51,986 nt of DNA from contig CAJJDN010000055.1 in assembly GCA_905182985.1 (NCBI GenBank), forward strand, positions 94,305 through 146,290, written 5' to 3'. Position 1 is the stretch's first letter; each line of letters begins with the position of its first letter. The translations under genes were made by a program, and so were the position numbers. A model generated the notes under the pieces. That model was not told where the DNA came from. It did no database searches and saw only the letters and a list, made by a program, of their open reading frames with translations. This DNA is from Paramecium sonneborni (Eukaryota; Ciliophora; Oligohymenophorea; Peniculida; Parameciidae). Shown piece by piece: positions 37,512-51,900 of this stretch.

Positions 37512-39235
37512 TCATTTCTACATTGCTTATTCTTCATCTTGTTCCTCTTCTATTTTATGTATATAATTAATTGCCTCAGAAGCACAACCCTTATCTACTA
37601 AATTATTTTTAAATGTTTTCGCTGTATTCTAAAAATCTGAAGATTTAACAAACTTTTCAGAATTCATGACTAAAGATGGTTTGATATTATTAAATTTTGG
37701 AGAATTTATCTCATTATTCTAATCAAAATCTTGGGTTTAATATTTTTTGATATTTTTTTGAGTTTGGGGATGCTAAGTTGAATAAGAATGTTTTTATTAA
37801 TATCCAAATGATTTAATAATTGAAATCGCAGGTATGCTTAACTATTTAGTATTTTCATTTTCAACAATTTCTTCTTCAAAATTTTATTAAAAATCATTAA
37901 TTATTTTGTTATTGAAATTTTAAGCTTGAAATTTAGGAATCTATTATGAAAAATGAGATTATGAGAATAGAGGATTTTAAGCTTAGTATTATAATTAGAA
38001 ATATGGATGCTATAAAGCATCTTTAGCACAAATTCTTTCTTATGGATTTACTTTTAGTAATTTTGATATTAAATCTATAGCTTCTGGTGGCGTTTGATAT
38101 ATGTTTAGTGCATCTAATACAATGTCACATTTTTAATTTAGTTTCATAATTACAGGGTAATCATTTCCAGGAAAGAGTTCATTTCCTGTACATCTTCAAA
38201 TAATTAAATTGAATACAGTTTATAAAAAATGCAGCCTACACTAAATTCATCACAAAGAACTGAATATTTTTATGATAAATCTTCTAAATTAGCAATTTCT
38301 GGTGCAACATATCCAGGGGTACCACATCTAGGGAAATGATAGACATCTAAATTTTATAGAGTGGCTAAACCAAAATCAACTATTTTTAGAGATTATAGTT
38401 AATTATGTTATTTAAACATAATATTTTCTGGCTTCAAATCCCTATGCATAATTCCCTGAGAATGCATATAATCAATAGCTTAGAGTATTAACTTCAATTT
38501 AAAACACTATTACCTTCATTATTTATTATATTATTTCTTATTCAAAAATTGATTATTTTTAAATAAGTAGTAATTCATGCAAACTTTTTCCTTCCAAATA
38601 TTCTAGAATTAAATAAAATGTGTTTTCTCCTTCATAAAGATCAATTAATTGTATAATATTATCATGTTTGAGCTTTTACATTAATTAAATTTCATTGAAC
38701 TAAGCATCCTTTTAATTAAATATATATTAATTACATATCTTCCATCTTTCTATAAAATTTTCTTGTCAACACATTTAGATGCAAATTGAGATTAATCATC
38801 TTTTTTAGTCACTAAATAAACCTGAAATAAATGAAAACAATACTTTAGAAGTAACTCCTATTCCTAATAGAGACTTGGAAGTATAGAAATCGTTTATATC
38901 TTTTTACATAATTTTACATTGTATTAAATCTTTAAGTTTTTACAATTCCTTAGTTGTGGCAGAAAAATATTTTATTTTATCCTTGTAAAGGAATCCAAAC
39001 TATTCAAGAATTGGAGTTTTGGACTTTGTTATCCAATAAATCTTAGATGTTAAGCTTAGTTATACTATATACTTAGGGTTTTGTTATTTTGGATTCTATG
39101 AAAATTTTTAATAATTACGCTTGTAAGAATTAAAGTTTGAGGAAATAAGTATAAATTGTATTTAGAATCAATAACTAAATGTTTTCGCTAGCATTAAAAG
39201 GTTAGGAGAGCTTCATCATAATTTATTTGCTGCAT
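37512..39235 (-). CDS. Serine/threonine protein kinase with PH-like N-terminal region
   Basis: Start ATG 39235 (MQQINYDEALLTFQCQRKHL), stop TGA 37512-37514. Five short GT-AG introns of 22-26 nt give continuous frame (for example 39096-39118). The N-terminal 130 residues contain strand-like blocks (YIVQLSLTSKIYWIT, FGFLYKDKIKYFSATTKEL) suggestive of a PH-type fold, which is a tentative reading. The kinase domain has GIGVTSKV (glycine loop), FASKC (Lys), MHRDLKPEN (catalytic loop), VDFGLA (Mg binding), CGTPGYVAPE (activation loop end) and ERICAKDALQHPYF near its C-terminal end. All catalytic residues are present, so it should be active. A Gln-, Asn- and Ser-rich tail of about 150 residues ends in an acidic segment (IEEEQDEEQAMQK). 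The overall layout resembles CAMK/AGC-like ciliate kinases. Confidence 0.85.
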
Positions 39236-39883
39236 TTTTATTTAATAAATATATATTCAATGACACGTAAATAACAATCAATTTACATCTTTGATTTTTT
39301 CTTAATCTGGGCAATTTTAAAGCATTGGAAAATTTTAGACAAAAATTGTTTCTTTTAAGTTTAAAAACAGAAATAAATCATTTTATTATTAGCATCATAT
39401 ATTTCAAAATTTCCTTTTAATTTATGAGTAGATACTTTAAAAACAATTTTATATTCGTTATATCAAAGTTCTGAGTTAAATAATATAGTCCTAATAATCA
39501 AGTTAATAATTAACATATATTTAATATAATTTAATCATAATTCATAAAAAGTTTAACTCTTTAAGAAAGATGATCTGTGATTACAGAAGTTTTTGCAACC
39601 TTTCCAAATAAATAGTTTTTATTTATTTCATAGTTCAAGAATAAAATAATCTATAAAATCAAAAAATTGTGTTTTTTTAAAACCAATTTGATGATTACTA
39701 AAATTTATCTAATGAATCTTTATCAGTCATTTTGAGTTAAATTTGTTAAACAAAATTAATTTTCTTCATTTGATCAAAGTAATGAATGAATGAATGTTTT
39801 AAGGATTATAAAATAAATTGTAATTATTCATTATATATAAAAAAATTTATAAATATTTTTCAATAAAATCTCTATAATTAATA
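39236..39883. other. No supported gene
   Basis: Spacer between the kinase start and the end of the NACHT-WD40 gene, both on the minus strand. It presumably holds the kinase promoter. A short GAAT-type microsatellite is at about 39781-39795. Confidence 0.5.
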
Positions 39884-42800
39884 TCATTTTTAAATATTTT
39901 TTGCCCCTTTCGATTGAAACAGGGGTTCAAGTTATTCATTTTTTAAATTTAAGATTATGGAATTATTATTCAATATAGCTTCATCCACTTCTAATTTACA
40001 AGAATAAGGATAAGAATACTGATATTAAAATAATGATTTTTAAAGAGAGAAAAAATGAAGTCGAATAGTTTTGTCTTAACTACCTGATGCCAGTATTTTG
40101 CCATCAGGAGAATAAGCAATAGATGTAATATTACCAATATGACCATCAATTTTTTATAATAGTATTCCCGCTTTGTAATCCCATAGCATTATAGTTCGAT
40201 CAAGACTAACTGAAGCAAGAGTTTAACTATTTTAAGAAAAAGCAATTTAGTTTATTTAATTAGAATGGTTGCCAATTTTTCTAACTTGTTTACATGATTT
40301 ATAATCCCATAAAATAATTGAGCAATCTGAACTACAAGAAGCTAAATGAATACCATCTATTGAAAATACAACACAATTGACATTGCTAAAATGACCCTAT
40401 AGATTTCCAATTTATTTTTTTTATTTATAATCCCATATCAATATTGTTTTATCCTTACTTCCAGAAGCTAAAATAATTCCATTTGGAGAAAAGGCCACTG
40501 TAAATACAAAACTTGAATGACCTTCTAATTTTGCAATGATTCTTTTTGTCTTATAATCCCAAATTATAATAGTTTTATCATAACTACCAGATGCTAATGC
40601 ATAACCATTAGATGAAAATGCTAATGATGTTATCAAATCAGAATGACTACCAATGCTCCTTATTTTAATTCCAGTTCTAATATCCCACAATATTATTGTT
40701 TTATCATAACTTCCTGATGCTATGTGTAGACCATCAATTGAGAAAGCAATAGATGTTACAACACCTGAATGACCATCTAATTTTTTAATAATCTATCCTG
40801 TCTAAGTATTCCACATTATAATTGTTTTATCAGAACTTGCAGATGCTAGTATCAATCCATCCAGAGAAAATTAAATTGCATTAATACCTTTTAAATGTCC
40901 ATCCACATTCTCTATTTATAGACATGATTAACAATCCCATAAAATTATTGTATTATCTCGACTACATGAAGCAAGAGTCGATCCATCTATTGAAAATGCA
41001 ACTGAAAAAATTACATCAGAATGACCTTCTAATAAACCTATTTATTTTGCAGATTTAAAATCCCATAATATAGCTGTTTTATCACTACTAACAGAAGCTA
41101 GTAATAATCCATCTTATGATAATGCAATTGATTCAATTGCATTAGAATGACCCTCTAATTTTCTTATAATTTTTCCATTCTTATAATCCCATATAATAAT
41201 TAACATATCCCAACTACCTGAAACAAGTGAATGACCATCCATAGCAAAAACTATTGTGGTAATGTTATCAGAATGACCATCTAAACTTCTGATTTTATTG
41301 CCTGATTCATGTTCCCATAATATAATTGATTTATCTGTACTACCAGAAGCTATAATATTATCTTTTATAGAGAATGCTATTGAATTGACACAACATTAAT
41401 GAGCTTTTATAAAACTTTTTTACTGTTTTGATTAATAATCCCATATTAAAATTGTACCATCTTCACTACATGATGCAAAAGTATTTCCTTCATTTGAAAA
41501 TGAAATCTATTTCACACCACTTAAATGTCCATCTAATTCTATAAGTAATACTCCCTCTTTATATTTCCATAATAAAATTAAAAAGTCCTCACTACCAGAA
41601 GCCAGAATAATATTATCTTTTGCAAAACATACCGAATTTACTCTACTCTAATGACCTTCAAGTTTATAAATTTATTTTCCTGTTTTATAATTCCAAATAT
41701 TGACTAATGTATCATTACCACATGAAGCCAAAGTAGTACCATCAAAAGAAAATGCTATTGAATTTATATTTCCGATATGTCCCCTCATAATAGGTTTTTC
41801 ATACAATATTGTATTTTACCATTTAATATTTTATAAATTTGAATTGATAAAATTACTAATACAACGATTGATGTTGATATTTTAAAATTATGAATTCTGT
41901 AAGTTGCTTCCATAAAAATTTGTTCCATACAAACTCACATATTCTAATTTAATGTTTTATAGATCCTAAAATTAAAAATTTTTGTTAAACCAATTTAAAA
42001 GTTATGTACAATTAGATGCTGCTCTGATATAATTTGGAAATTTTGCAGTAAGCTTTATAACAAATAATAACTTATTTTCTATCATCTCAATCTCTCTAAT
42101 TTACTCTACCACAAAACTTCGAACACCCATATATTGTTCTTAATACAAAAATAAATCTCTGAAACCTTCATTAATATCAAATATCCATTAACATTTAATC
42201 ATAACTTTTTCTTTCGATAAATTTTCCATTTAATTATTATTTTACAATAAATCCTCTAGTTTGATATCAACCTATATTTTTTTTAATAACCCTAGAATAA
42301 ATTTAGCTACATAAAATTCTTGAATTGATTTATGTGTAAAAGAATAGTTATTCCCTATTTTTATAAGTAAAGCAGCTCTTCTTATTAGATTACAATATTC
42401 TTCATCTCCTTCAAAATATTAATCATACCAATACTCATTATTATTACCTATCCATTTACTCTTTAATTTCAATTATCCTTTAACACGGTTTTAAATGGTT
42501 GTTGTTTAATGAATTGACATATCAAGGGCAAGGGCTTCTGAGTATTTCATTAAATCAAATTTAAAGCATTCAGAATCCTTTATTTTTCCTTAATGTCTAA
42601 GTTTTTATATTTATTTTTCATTATATTATTCAATAAATAAATTGTAAAAATCATAGACTGTAATTGTTTTGATTAGGAAGGCCTATACTATAGTTTAAAT
42701 ATCTTCATTAATTGAAAAAGTGAATAATTGATTATTAATATTAATAGTTATATCGTCAATTTATTCAATCTAATTAATTATAGAATATGATTTGAAGAAA

Positions 42801-45800
42801 TTTTACGATTATAATTATTCTAAAATAGATTTCACTTCAAATTAAAAATCATCATTTTATTACTTAATTAAATCTGAATTAATACCTTCAATATTCTTAT
42901 GTTATTAAATTAACCTTTCAGAAACCTTTTTAGCAGTTTTTAATTTAATATAATTTTAAGAGAATTATTCTTAAGTTTCCTCCAAATCTATATTTGAATA
43001 AGGAAGCACATGAACAAACAATTCAATTAGAAAAGGAGTCTCTAAGAAAGTATATAAATTAGAATTTAATAATTATTTTTGATATTTTGAAGCACTCCAA
43101 AAGTTTTACATATCATTCTCAAAAGTTATGAGTTACTTTTGATTAATATATTTAAAAGGTTCAAATTATTCAAATTTTTTCAAGATTTCTGCTATACAGC
43201 TTCTGGATAATAAATTATCATTATTTGAATTCGTAGTATCTTTTTGAATGATTGGATATAGCTCAGTCCAAAAAGATGAAAATTGTTGAACTTCAAATTA
43301 AGCATGTTTTAATTACATCAAATACTCAAAAATACTAAAAATATATGTCTTAAGATTTAGTATACTATACAATGTTAAATATTCTTATGTTTAGATAATA
43401 TCAAATTTCATAAGTTCTATTTCTATCATAGAATTTATTTTCTCTCCATAAAACCAGGTTTAATAACTTGATGCTGTTAATATCTCTGTTCTGGTTGTTA
43501 TTATAATTTTCAAATTTTAACCTAAATTATTTTCATAAATCTTAAATTATTCCTTTAATCTATTAGTTTAATATAAATTTTATTAGATGAAATCAAAATG
43601 CATCTCATCATAACTGTCTAAGATTAAAACAACATTTATTTTTTTTTCATTTATTAAATCTTTAAATTCTCTTAACTATGTCTTATCAAAATTATAATTA
43701 TCAGATTCTAAAGCTTCTTCTAAGAGATTATATTTTGGATTTTAAATTGTTGGTAAGGCAATAAATATAGGAATCCATTTCTATTTAAATTCATTTTAAT
43801 TTTCCCACAAAAATTACTCTATCTTTTAAGCTGCTGTACTTTTGCCAGCTCCTGCTTTACCTTTAATTAACATTACATCTTTCTAATTATAACTCTGATT
43901 TATCTAATCATTTTAAATTACATCAATCTCTTAATCTATATCTTCAATTATCTTATCATCCTAATAATTCTATAAAAATTTATTTAATTCCCCTTAAAAA
44001 TCGTTTGCTTTCGTTTTCATTAACCAACTAACAACTTTTTAATTATTTGTTTCAACTTTTTATCCATTTTTTGTATCGTTTATTTCAACTTTTAGCTCTA
44101 CATAGATAGTTTTCATCTCTGTAATTTATTTTTATTTTAATACTACTTAACTTCTTATCTAAAAAAGCTCATTAACACTTTTCCCTCTTAATCTTTTAAC
44201 ATCTATAGCAATATCATCTATAACAGTTTGTAGTTAATCAATTTTTTATTTTAATTAAATTAACATTTTCCTATTTTCTTTTATTAATTCTAGATTAATA
44301 TCTAATTTCTAAGACATCTCAGTAATTTTATCCAAAAATTCTTCAAATTCTTAATAATTATTTGTCAGTTTTATTTATAGCTATTACTTACTGGATTTAT
44401 CCTCTTCAAATCGAATTTTATATTCTAATTAACTAAGTACTTCTAATTTATTTTTCATTTCTTATTTCAAATCATTTGTAAATTATCCTAAATCTTAATT
44501 AAATAACTTTTTTTATAAATCTATTAATTCTTAACTTTGTAGTGTTTATTTTACTTTTTAATTTTTTTCTACAATCCACATCTATTTAATCAATTACTAA
44601 CAAAATTATATTATCAAACTTTCTTAAACAGAATTTTATATTGTTAAAAGTTAAAAGCATAAACATTCTCTTACTTTGCAATCACTGTCATCATCTTTTT
44701 ATGAATTTGAAGTAGATTATAATTTCTTAAATATATCAACTATGTAAATATAAGTTTCATCTTATTCATTTTTTTAAATCTCTTGAAATTCATAATTTTA
44801 TGTATAATTAGTTAACTAATTAAAACAATCGAAAATTATATTATATTAAATTTAATCAATTTAATCTAAGTATTCACTATCTATTAAAGCTAATTTATTA
44901 TTTTTTCTTATTATCATTAATGATTCTAATTGCATAGAAATTTATTTAATAGATTTTATAATATTAAGATTTGTTGTTGTTGAGATTTCTTTTAATTAAT
45001 TTTAATCTATGCTAGAATTTAAAATTACTAAATTAGTATGGTGAATTGAACTTTAAAAATCATTCAATTATGAAATTAAATTTTGCAAACTTTATGTCAA
45101 TTATAAAAACTAATCTATCTAAATTTATCTAGCTTCAGAATTTCTCTATTATAATGTATTAATTTATAAATTTTATAAGTAATATCTATCTAATTTTTGT
45201 ACTTCGAGATCTATATTACAATAAATTTATTCAATACTATTCTGAACTTCTTATTACTATTGAACACCTTTAAATGACAATTCAATTAAAATAGCAGATA
45301 AATTCGTCATATTCATTAAAATATTTACTTTAATTTGGTTATCAAAATTTAAGGCCCCTATTATTCTTTAGTTCTTGGCAATTAAATTTACAAGTTATTT
45401 GAAATTAGATTCATTTTTTTAATGATTATATTTTATCATCTAATAAAGTTAATTTCTTTGTTCTTTAATAATGACATTAAGAATTTCTGTAACATTTTCA
45501 ATTTCATGTTTATCTTATTTATTATTACAATCATCTTTGTAAACAGAATTAGAAATATTGATTTGCACTTTTAAATTTTAGATCAATTTTTATACAAGTA
45601 TAAGATATATTAGAATCTGTTAGCAATTTATGCTATTTTCCTAAATATTTTCAGTTACATTTAATGTGAACATATCTTCTTAAAAATTGAGTTAGAATAA
45701 ATTTTAGATGAATTCGATTAATAAAAAAGAAAAATTGAAATTATCAAACTCATAGATGAAATTTCTAAATTTATCCTTTTCAATAATATCTGAAATTTAT

Positions 45801-47686
45801 AAATCTTTATCTGTAGATATTATTATATCATATTCATCTTAAAATTTAGCCATTTTTTCGTTTAAAATTTTTAAGCAGCCAATTAAACTCAGGAACGATT
45901 CATTTATTGTTAAATTTTAAAAAGGATTTAATATATTCAACAGTTAGGATTAATTATTTAGAGTTTTTTCAAAAGATTTAACAACAATTTAAAATTCTTT
46001 TAATTATTAAGGCAGAATTAAAAGACATTTGAGAAAATTTTAATTATATTGTAACGTAATATCTTCAATTATAGATTTAATCAAAACTAATTTTTATTTC
46101 TTAGTAGTTTATTAAATTTAATTAACACTTAATATTATTCTTTATTACGATAATATTAGAAAAAAGTTTATTTCATTTATCAAATAAAAAGATTCTAAAA
46201 TTGTATTCTAAATATTTTAGCATTTCTTTAATAAGTCATTTTTGTAAATGAGTTATAAATTATCTTTTTAATTTTATTCTTATTTTAAATTTAATAAAGA
46301 TTCTGTTATTGATTAAATAATTTAATTTAGTTTTAATTTAGATTTTTATTATTCTTCTAAAAATAATGAAAGTAATTATATAAATTCAAAAGAGTCTTGT
46401 TGTTGATTCATATTTTTAGTTTCTGAATTTGATTTATATGTTAAATATGAATTCCATAATTTTAATTATGATTAGGTTTACTAAGTAATTAAGTGAGTTT
46501 AGAATTCTCTTAATTCATTAATTCCATAATTGTAGAGATCGATATCCAAATCATTAAATTATTAATAGTCTCTTTTATTGTTTTTAAAAATAACTAATTT
46601 ACCAATGTTTTAATCATAACTTAAAGATTTTATTAATTACATATCAATAAGTTTTTTCCAATTTTCCCTTTTTTCAAGAATGTTTAAATTTGAAAATATT
46701 ATATCTCTTTATAAAAGGGGTCGATAAATTAATATATCTGAAATCATTTTGATCCAGCAATAATGTACTAACCAATCGTTGGAATTTTCAATATAGTTAT
46801 TATATACTTCCAACAATTAATTTTCTATATTTAATACAGAATAATGCTTTTTTAATTAAGTAATTACACTCCATTTTAAAGATTCAAAATAGAAATAAAT
46901 ATTGTATTTTTCGATAGGTCTAGCAAATTTATTTTTGATTTTATTAAATAAAAACTTACCTCCATTGATTATTGTCGCAAATAATCCTTCACTAGGTTAT
47001 AAAGAAATTAGAGACATTAATATTTCAAATGCTACTGAGTTCAAAATCTCTTAACCTTATTCACAATCATTTGGTAATTAGTCAATTACTATTTTAATCA
47101 TTAATAATTCAAACTCAAATCCTGTATTCCAAACTTACGATTGATCTTATTCTAAGATTGATTCAATTTCTTCAATATATTTTTCTAAATTTAATATGTA
47201 TTCTTTCTTTAATTTAAATGGCTTTTTTTTTATAAAAAAAGAATATAAGACTCTCAAAAATGTATTACAAATAGAAAGTATATATAATCCTAAATTACCA
47301 GATATTCTTAAATAAGTTGGTGCTTGTTTTAATATTTTATCTAAAGAAACTGTAATTAAATCAAAGTATTGATTAGCTAATTTATCATTCTAACACATAT
47401 GATTAAATTATTCTTAGTTATACAGAAACCATAATATTCCATTCATTATTTCAAATGTTTATTATTCTTATTTCACATTAAGTGCTTTTTCGTTTATCAG
47501 ATTTGTAAACTTTATCAACTAATTCATAAATCCTATAGGCATTCCATTTTATTGATTCTTTTTTGCATCTATCTAATAAATATCATGGATTATAGAATTA
47601 TTAATGCATCCACCTCCTCTTAATAGTTAAAATCGTCTCTCAAAGAGTTAATGTTTTTATTTTTGTTCAAATTATCTTGATTTCAT
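39884..47686 (-). CDS. NACHT-WD40 NLR-like protein
   Basis: Start ATG 47686 (MKSRQFEQKQKHQLFERRF), stop TGA 39884-39886. The span is 2601 codons in a single frame, and I found no TGA and needed no intron. Residues about 1-700 are helical and unrecognised. About 700-1240 is Gln-, Glu- and Lys-rich, probably coiled coil. The NACHT NTPase follows: Walker [10 protein letters not shown] at 1276, Walker B LILDSYDE near 1357, sensor-like KIIITTRTE, and the typical distal motif [14 protein letters not shown] near 1781. A short pentapeptide-like stretch ([17 protein letters not shown]) precedes about 14 WD40 blades (residues about 1965-2545), enough for two propellers, best seen as LIWDYK and [11 protein letters not shown]. 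This STAND-type architecture works as a ligand-gated switch in other eukaryotes. The ligand here is unknown. The gene appears intact. Confidence 0.85.
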
Positions 47687-48024
47687 AATATTCTATATTG
47701 TTTTTTTTTATATCTCAAATTAATTATAATCCAACCATAGTGCGCATTTAGAAAAAATTATTTATTTAAAATTTATTACTTCTATTAATTTGATAAAAAT
47801 GAAAAAAATACTTATCATTAAATTTAAAAAAAAGATCAAAGAGTAAGGTTTTTAAAAAATATTTTAATCAAATTTATAGTTTTATTCTAATTTTTGTTAT
47901 TATCAGTTAATCTATGTATATTTACTTTATTTATTATTATGCTGTTTAGAATATTTACCTCCAAGAATGACAATCATGTATAAAAATATTTTATATTTAT
48001 CATTAATTAAAGTTTGTAAATAAA
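47687..48024. other. Divergent intergenic region
   Basis: Spacer between the minus-strand NACHT-WD40 gene and a plus-strand gene, so it presumably carries both promoters. A minus-strand frame crossing into 48136 is antisense to the next gene and not supported. Confidence 0.45.
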
Positions 48025-48695
48025 ATGAAAAAGGATTTAAACTTCTTAAAAGATAAGAAAAGTAAGGATTACTTATAAAATATTTAGAGAAAGTCAAATT
48101 GAAGCCATCAATTCCCGAGGAGATTAAAAAAATCATTTTTATAAAATTCTTATTATTTTTTTTGGAAATACAGCAAATTATAAAGTATACTAATTAAATT
48201 ATTATCAACCAAAAATTATAAGGATTGTATGAAGAGGACTGAAAGATATAAGCAAAATGGAATAATTTTGATGAATTTCAGCAAATTTGAACTATTTGAT
48301 AATTATTTTGATAAATTTTTTTATGAAATGGTTATGTATGTCCAAAAAAAGGAATGGTTGATAAAATTATTAATTTTTATTTATGAGGAATACATAAAGA
48401 AATTTAAACAATTTATTGCTTCATTAATTCAACAGCTATATGAAAAATCTATTTCATATAGTTTATTTTTTTATGTAATTTTATTAATATAATGTTAATT
48501 TTTTTATTCTCCCTCATTTTATTTATAAATACACTTTTAGATCTACTCTTATTTTCCCTTTAACTATTATTTATTTTTTTATTTTTTTATTGATATTTTA
48601 AAATAATTCTTTAAAAGTTTATTACAAATGATTTTTATAAATGGAATTAATTTTTAAATTAGTTAGACATAAAGAAGTAATTGATTAATTGACTC
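48025..48695 (+). CDS. Small unrecognised protein, probably membrane-associated
   Basis: ATG 48025 (MKKDLNFLKDKK), then a 26-nt intron starting GTAAGG and ending TTTAG joins cleanly to KVKLKPSIPEEIKKIIFIKF. A second, 19-nt intron after INQKLQGL gives YKQNGIILMNFSKFELF, then EMVMYVQKKEWLIKLLIFIY and KKFKQFIASLIQQLYEKS. After a hydrophobic run it continues through TAA, read as Gln, to a TGA near 48693. It is basic and hydrophobic in alternation. The tail after about 48490 is low complexity and may be non-coding. No family recognised. Confidence 0.45.
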
Positions 48696-48902
48696 AAGAT
48701 TGATTTTTTTTTGATGAAGTTGAAAATAAACACATCTTTGTTGAATTCATTCATTTTTTTGAACTATATGAGGTAAATTAGATAATAAGCTTTTATCAAA
48801 ATCAATTATTTAATTAAATTATATATTTCTTTGGCTAATATATCTACTTTAAATAAAAACTAATAAAATTTAGTATACTCTTTTTTTTTTTATAAAATAT
48901 AT

Positions 48903-51900
48903 TCATACTATGGTGACTGAAAATTGATTAATTTAAAAATAATTTTCTTAAATGTTATTAGAAATAAAAACTTAAATTAATTGGTATTCCTCGTTTTTTG
49001 AGAAAAAAGAAAGAAATTTTAGGAAGAATATCTAAAAATCGTTAAAATACTTACTTTCTAGTTTATGAAGTGAAACTTTCTTTCGCTTTTTTTACTCCTC
49101 TGAAGAGGATTTTAATTCATCTAAAATATATAGAATAATAATAAATACCTTTAAAATCTTCTTCTTTCTGACATTGACCTTGAATAATTATTGAATTATT
49201 TTTGAACTCGTTGATTAAATAGTTGATATCATCCATTTATATATCAAATTCTTTGAAAAGACATTATTTTAATTAGAAACCATGATTAAGACCTTTATTT
49301 GCTGCTTCATCTTTTAAAACATTAATAAATATAATTTCTTCTTTTGTATCGATATTATAATTTTCTAATACCTGAACATATTCTTCCAAAGTTTGTATTA
49401 AGCATTGATAAAAAGAGGGGGTTAAATTAATTTTAGCTTATTCATTTGGAATTGCTGAATACATTTCCAAAAAATCTGTTTACTTGATGACTAACCTAAT
49501 GATTTATTATAAAATAACTTAATTTTCAGTTGTAATTTATTTACATAAAAAGATTATAAGTCTTTCTTGAGGCCCAATAAAATTAGTTTTAATGTTTTCT
49601 GAATCAATATCATTCTTAAACTCTTGTATTTATTTTTCATTAATTGGTTTATAACTCATAAATTTAACACTGTTCGTGGATATTTGAATCAATGAGTTAT
49701 CCAATTATTATTAAGTCCCCATTATTTAAGGATTTAAAATTGAACCTTTATCTTTGTGTATTTGAAAGCATACACCAAAATAAATCTCCAAAGCTTTTTC
49801 AAAAGTATATAAGGATTAAGCTGAAGAATTGATATAGATCTTAATTATGCAACTCATTCTTTCAAGATTCTCATTTTGTTATCTAAACTTACTGTCAAAC
49901 CAAACAAATAATAATTGAGCAATCCAAACATTAGGCTTTTATAATTTATTATTAATAAGTAAATTGCCAAAACCTTTAATTGCTGTTAATTAAACGATGG
50001 AATCATGCTTAAAAACATAATTCATTATTATTTACATAATCTTCTATTTTTCATACTATTCTGAATCATATACCCAAACTAGATCTTCATGATAGACTAA
50101 AAAGGAGTCCAATATACTTCTTAATGCTATAATTACAATAACAGGATCATATTATGACAATTCATATGGATTTTATAAAAATTTAGCAAATTTAGGAATA
50201 ATACTACCATCAATGTTCATTCCAAATAAAGGAATATAGCCCAAACATCTATAAGATAGTCTTTTAACTAAGCAATTTTCAAAAGGTGTATAGTTTTTAT
50301 TCATTTAGACAATAATATTCTTTAATTTAATGAATGTACGATCTTCAACTTTATCGAAATTTAATTAATTTATCAAAGCATCTAACAAGTATAAACTATG
50401 CAAATCAATTTATTAATTGAATTCCTTCAGTTAATCTAATTCACTGAATATTTATAATAAAGATTAGTCCAATTCCTTCAATAATAATTCATTCAACTCT
50501 AGAGTTTTATGATCATAGTTCTATTCTTTTATAAGTTATAGTATTTCATTTCTAATTTTGTCTCTTTAATCTCCTTTTTCTTTTATTTTCTTATCCAAAT
50601 TTTATATCTTTTCCATAACATTTCTTTTCTATAATTTTTCAAAAACATTAAAAACAAGGTCAATTAAATGATTCTATGATTAAACTAATAATCTAATGAC
50701 TTTCATAGCGGGTATCAATAATTCATACCAACTTTTAACTAATAAAATTTAGTTTGAGTGTTAGGCAAACCATTAAAATTCAATTTCCTAATTAGTTTTG
50801 AATTCATAAATATCATTATATTTCTAACTTTATATTTTTGGACATTCCAACTATTTGTATTCACCAATAAACTCAACCAATTAATCTAATAAAACATTTT
50901 ATTCTTTTTTGTTCTCTGTTGTCTATAACTATAATGCAGCTATTTAAAATAATTCATTGTATTATAGTAAATCTAAATCTTAATTTAATATTTATGCTAT
51001 CATTTACCAACTGGGATAATTCTATTCTATTATTTAATTCATTTACGACATTAATTAAATTTATTCCTAAGAATTATTATTCATTTTACAGACAACTTTT
51101 AAAAATGTCATCTCAGCTCCACTTGTCTTATGACTTAGATTCTTTAATGTATCCTGGAAGTATATTAGTAAGTTTTCTTGATGAGATGATTCTATTAATA
51201 TTTTTAAGACATCCTGAATTGTACAATATAATTAAGGGAATATTAATGTTTTTTCGATTTCAAATAAATTTACAAAGTTTTTTATTACTTATTCTATGGA
51301 CTTATTCTGTTTTTTCTTTTCATTCTTTATCATCAATTATTCAAATGAATGTTAAATGTAGATTTGACATTATTCTATAACTTTTTTATTATTACCTCTT
51401 AGACCATCATAAATCACTTAATATCTATCCAAAATATTTAGTTATTAAATATTTAGATTATTTTTCATAAGTTTTGTAAAAACTTGTAATCTTATGTTCA
51501 CATCTGTATCTCTAAGTCTGAGCAACATATACTACAATGTGAATTCATTTACTTCAGTATTAATTAAAGCATCAAGCCTTAATTCCTTTTTCTCCTCTTC
51601 TAAAATAGTCTTTATCATTTATATTTCTAAAGCCTGTGTTGCTTATTTCAATTATTTTGATTTTCCTTCTTCCCAAATAATATTTTATAAATATGATCCA
51701 AGTTTTATTGCCAATCCTTTTTAAGTTCTTCCAACATCTTTTTTTCCTTTCTTTAAAAACAAACCCACTGTGATATTCAATAATTCATAAGATATCTTGT
51801 CATCAAATAACTTATTAAATAAATTTACTGGAATGTTATGTAAAATCTTGAATAGATGTCTTCCACATAATATTCTTGTATAATAATTTTGAGAATCAAC

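Noticed and set aside
47927..48136. 69-codon minus-strand frame
   Set aside because: It is antisense to the plus-strand gene starting at 48025, where a clean 26-nt intron joins two protein-like exons.
50919..51380. 153-codon plus-strand frame
   Set aside because: It lies antisense to the continuous CAP-G-like frame, whose HEAT motifs are clear. The open plus frame results from the AT-rich, TGA-poor composition of the opposite strand.
51494..51724. 76-codon plus-strand frame
   Set aside because: Also antisense to the CAP-G-like coding sequence, with no motif of its own.
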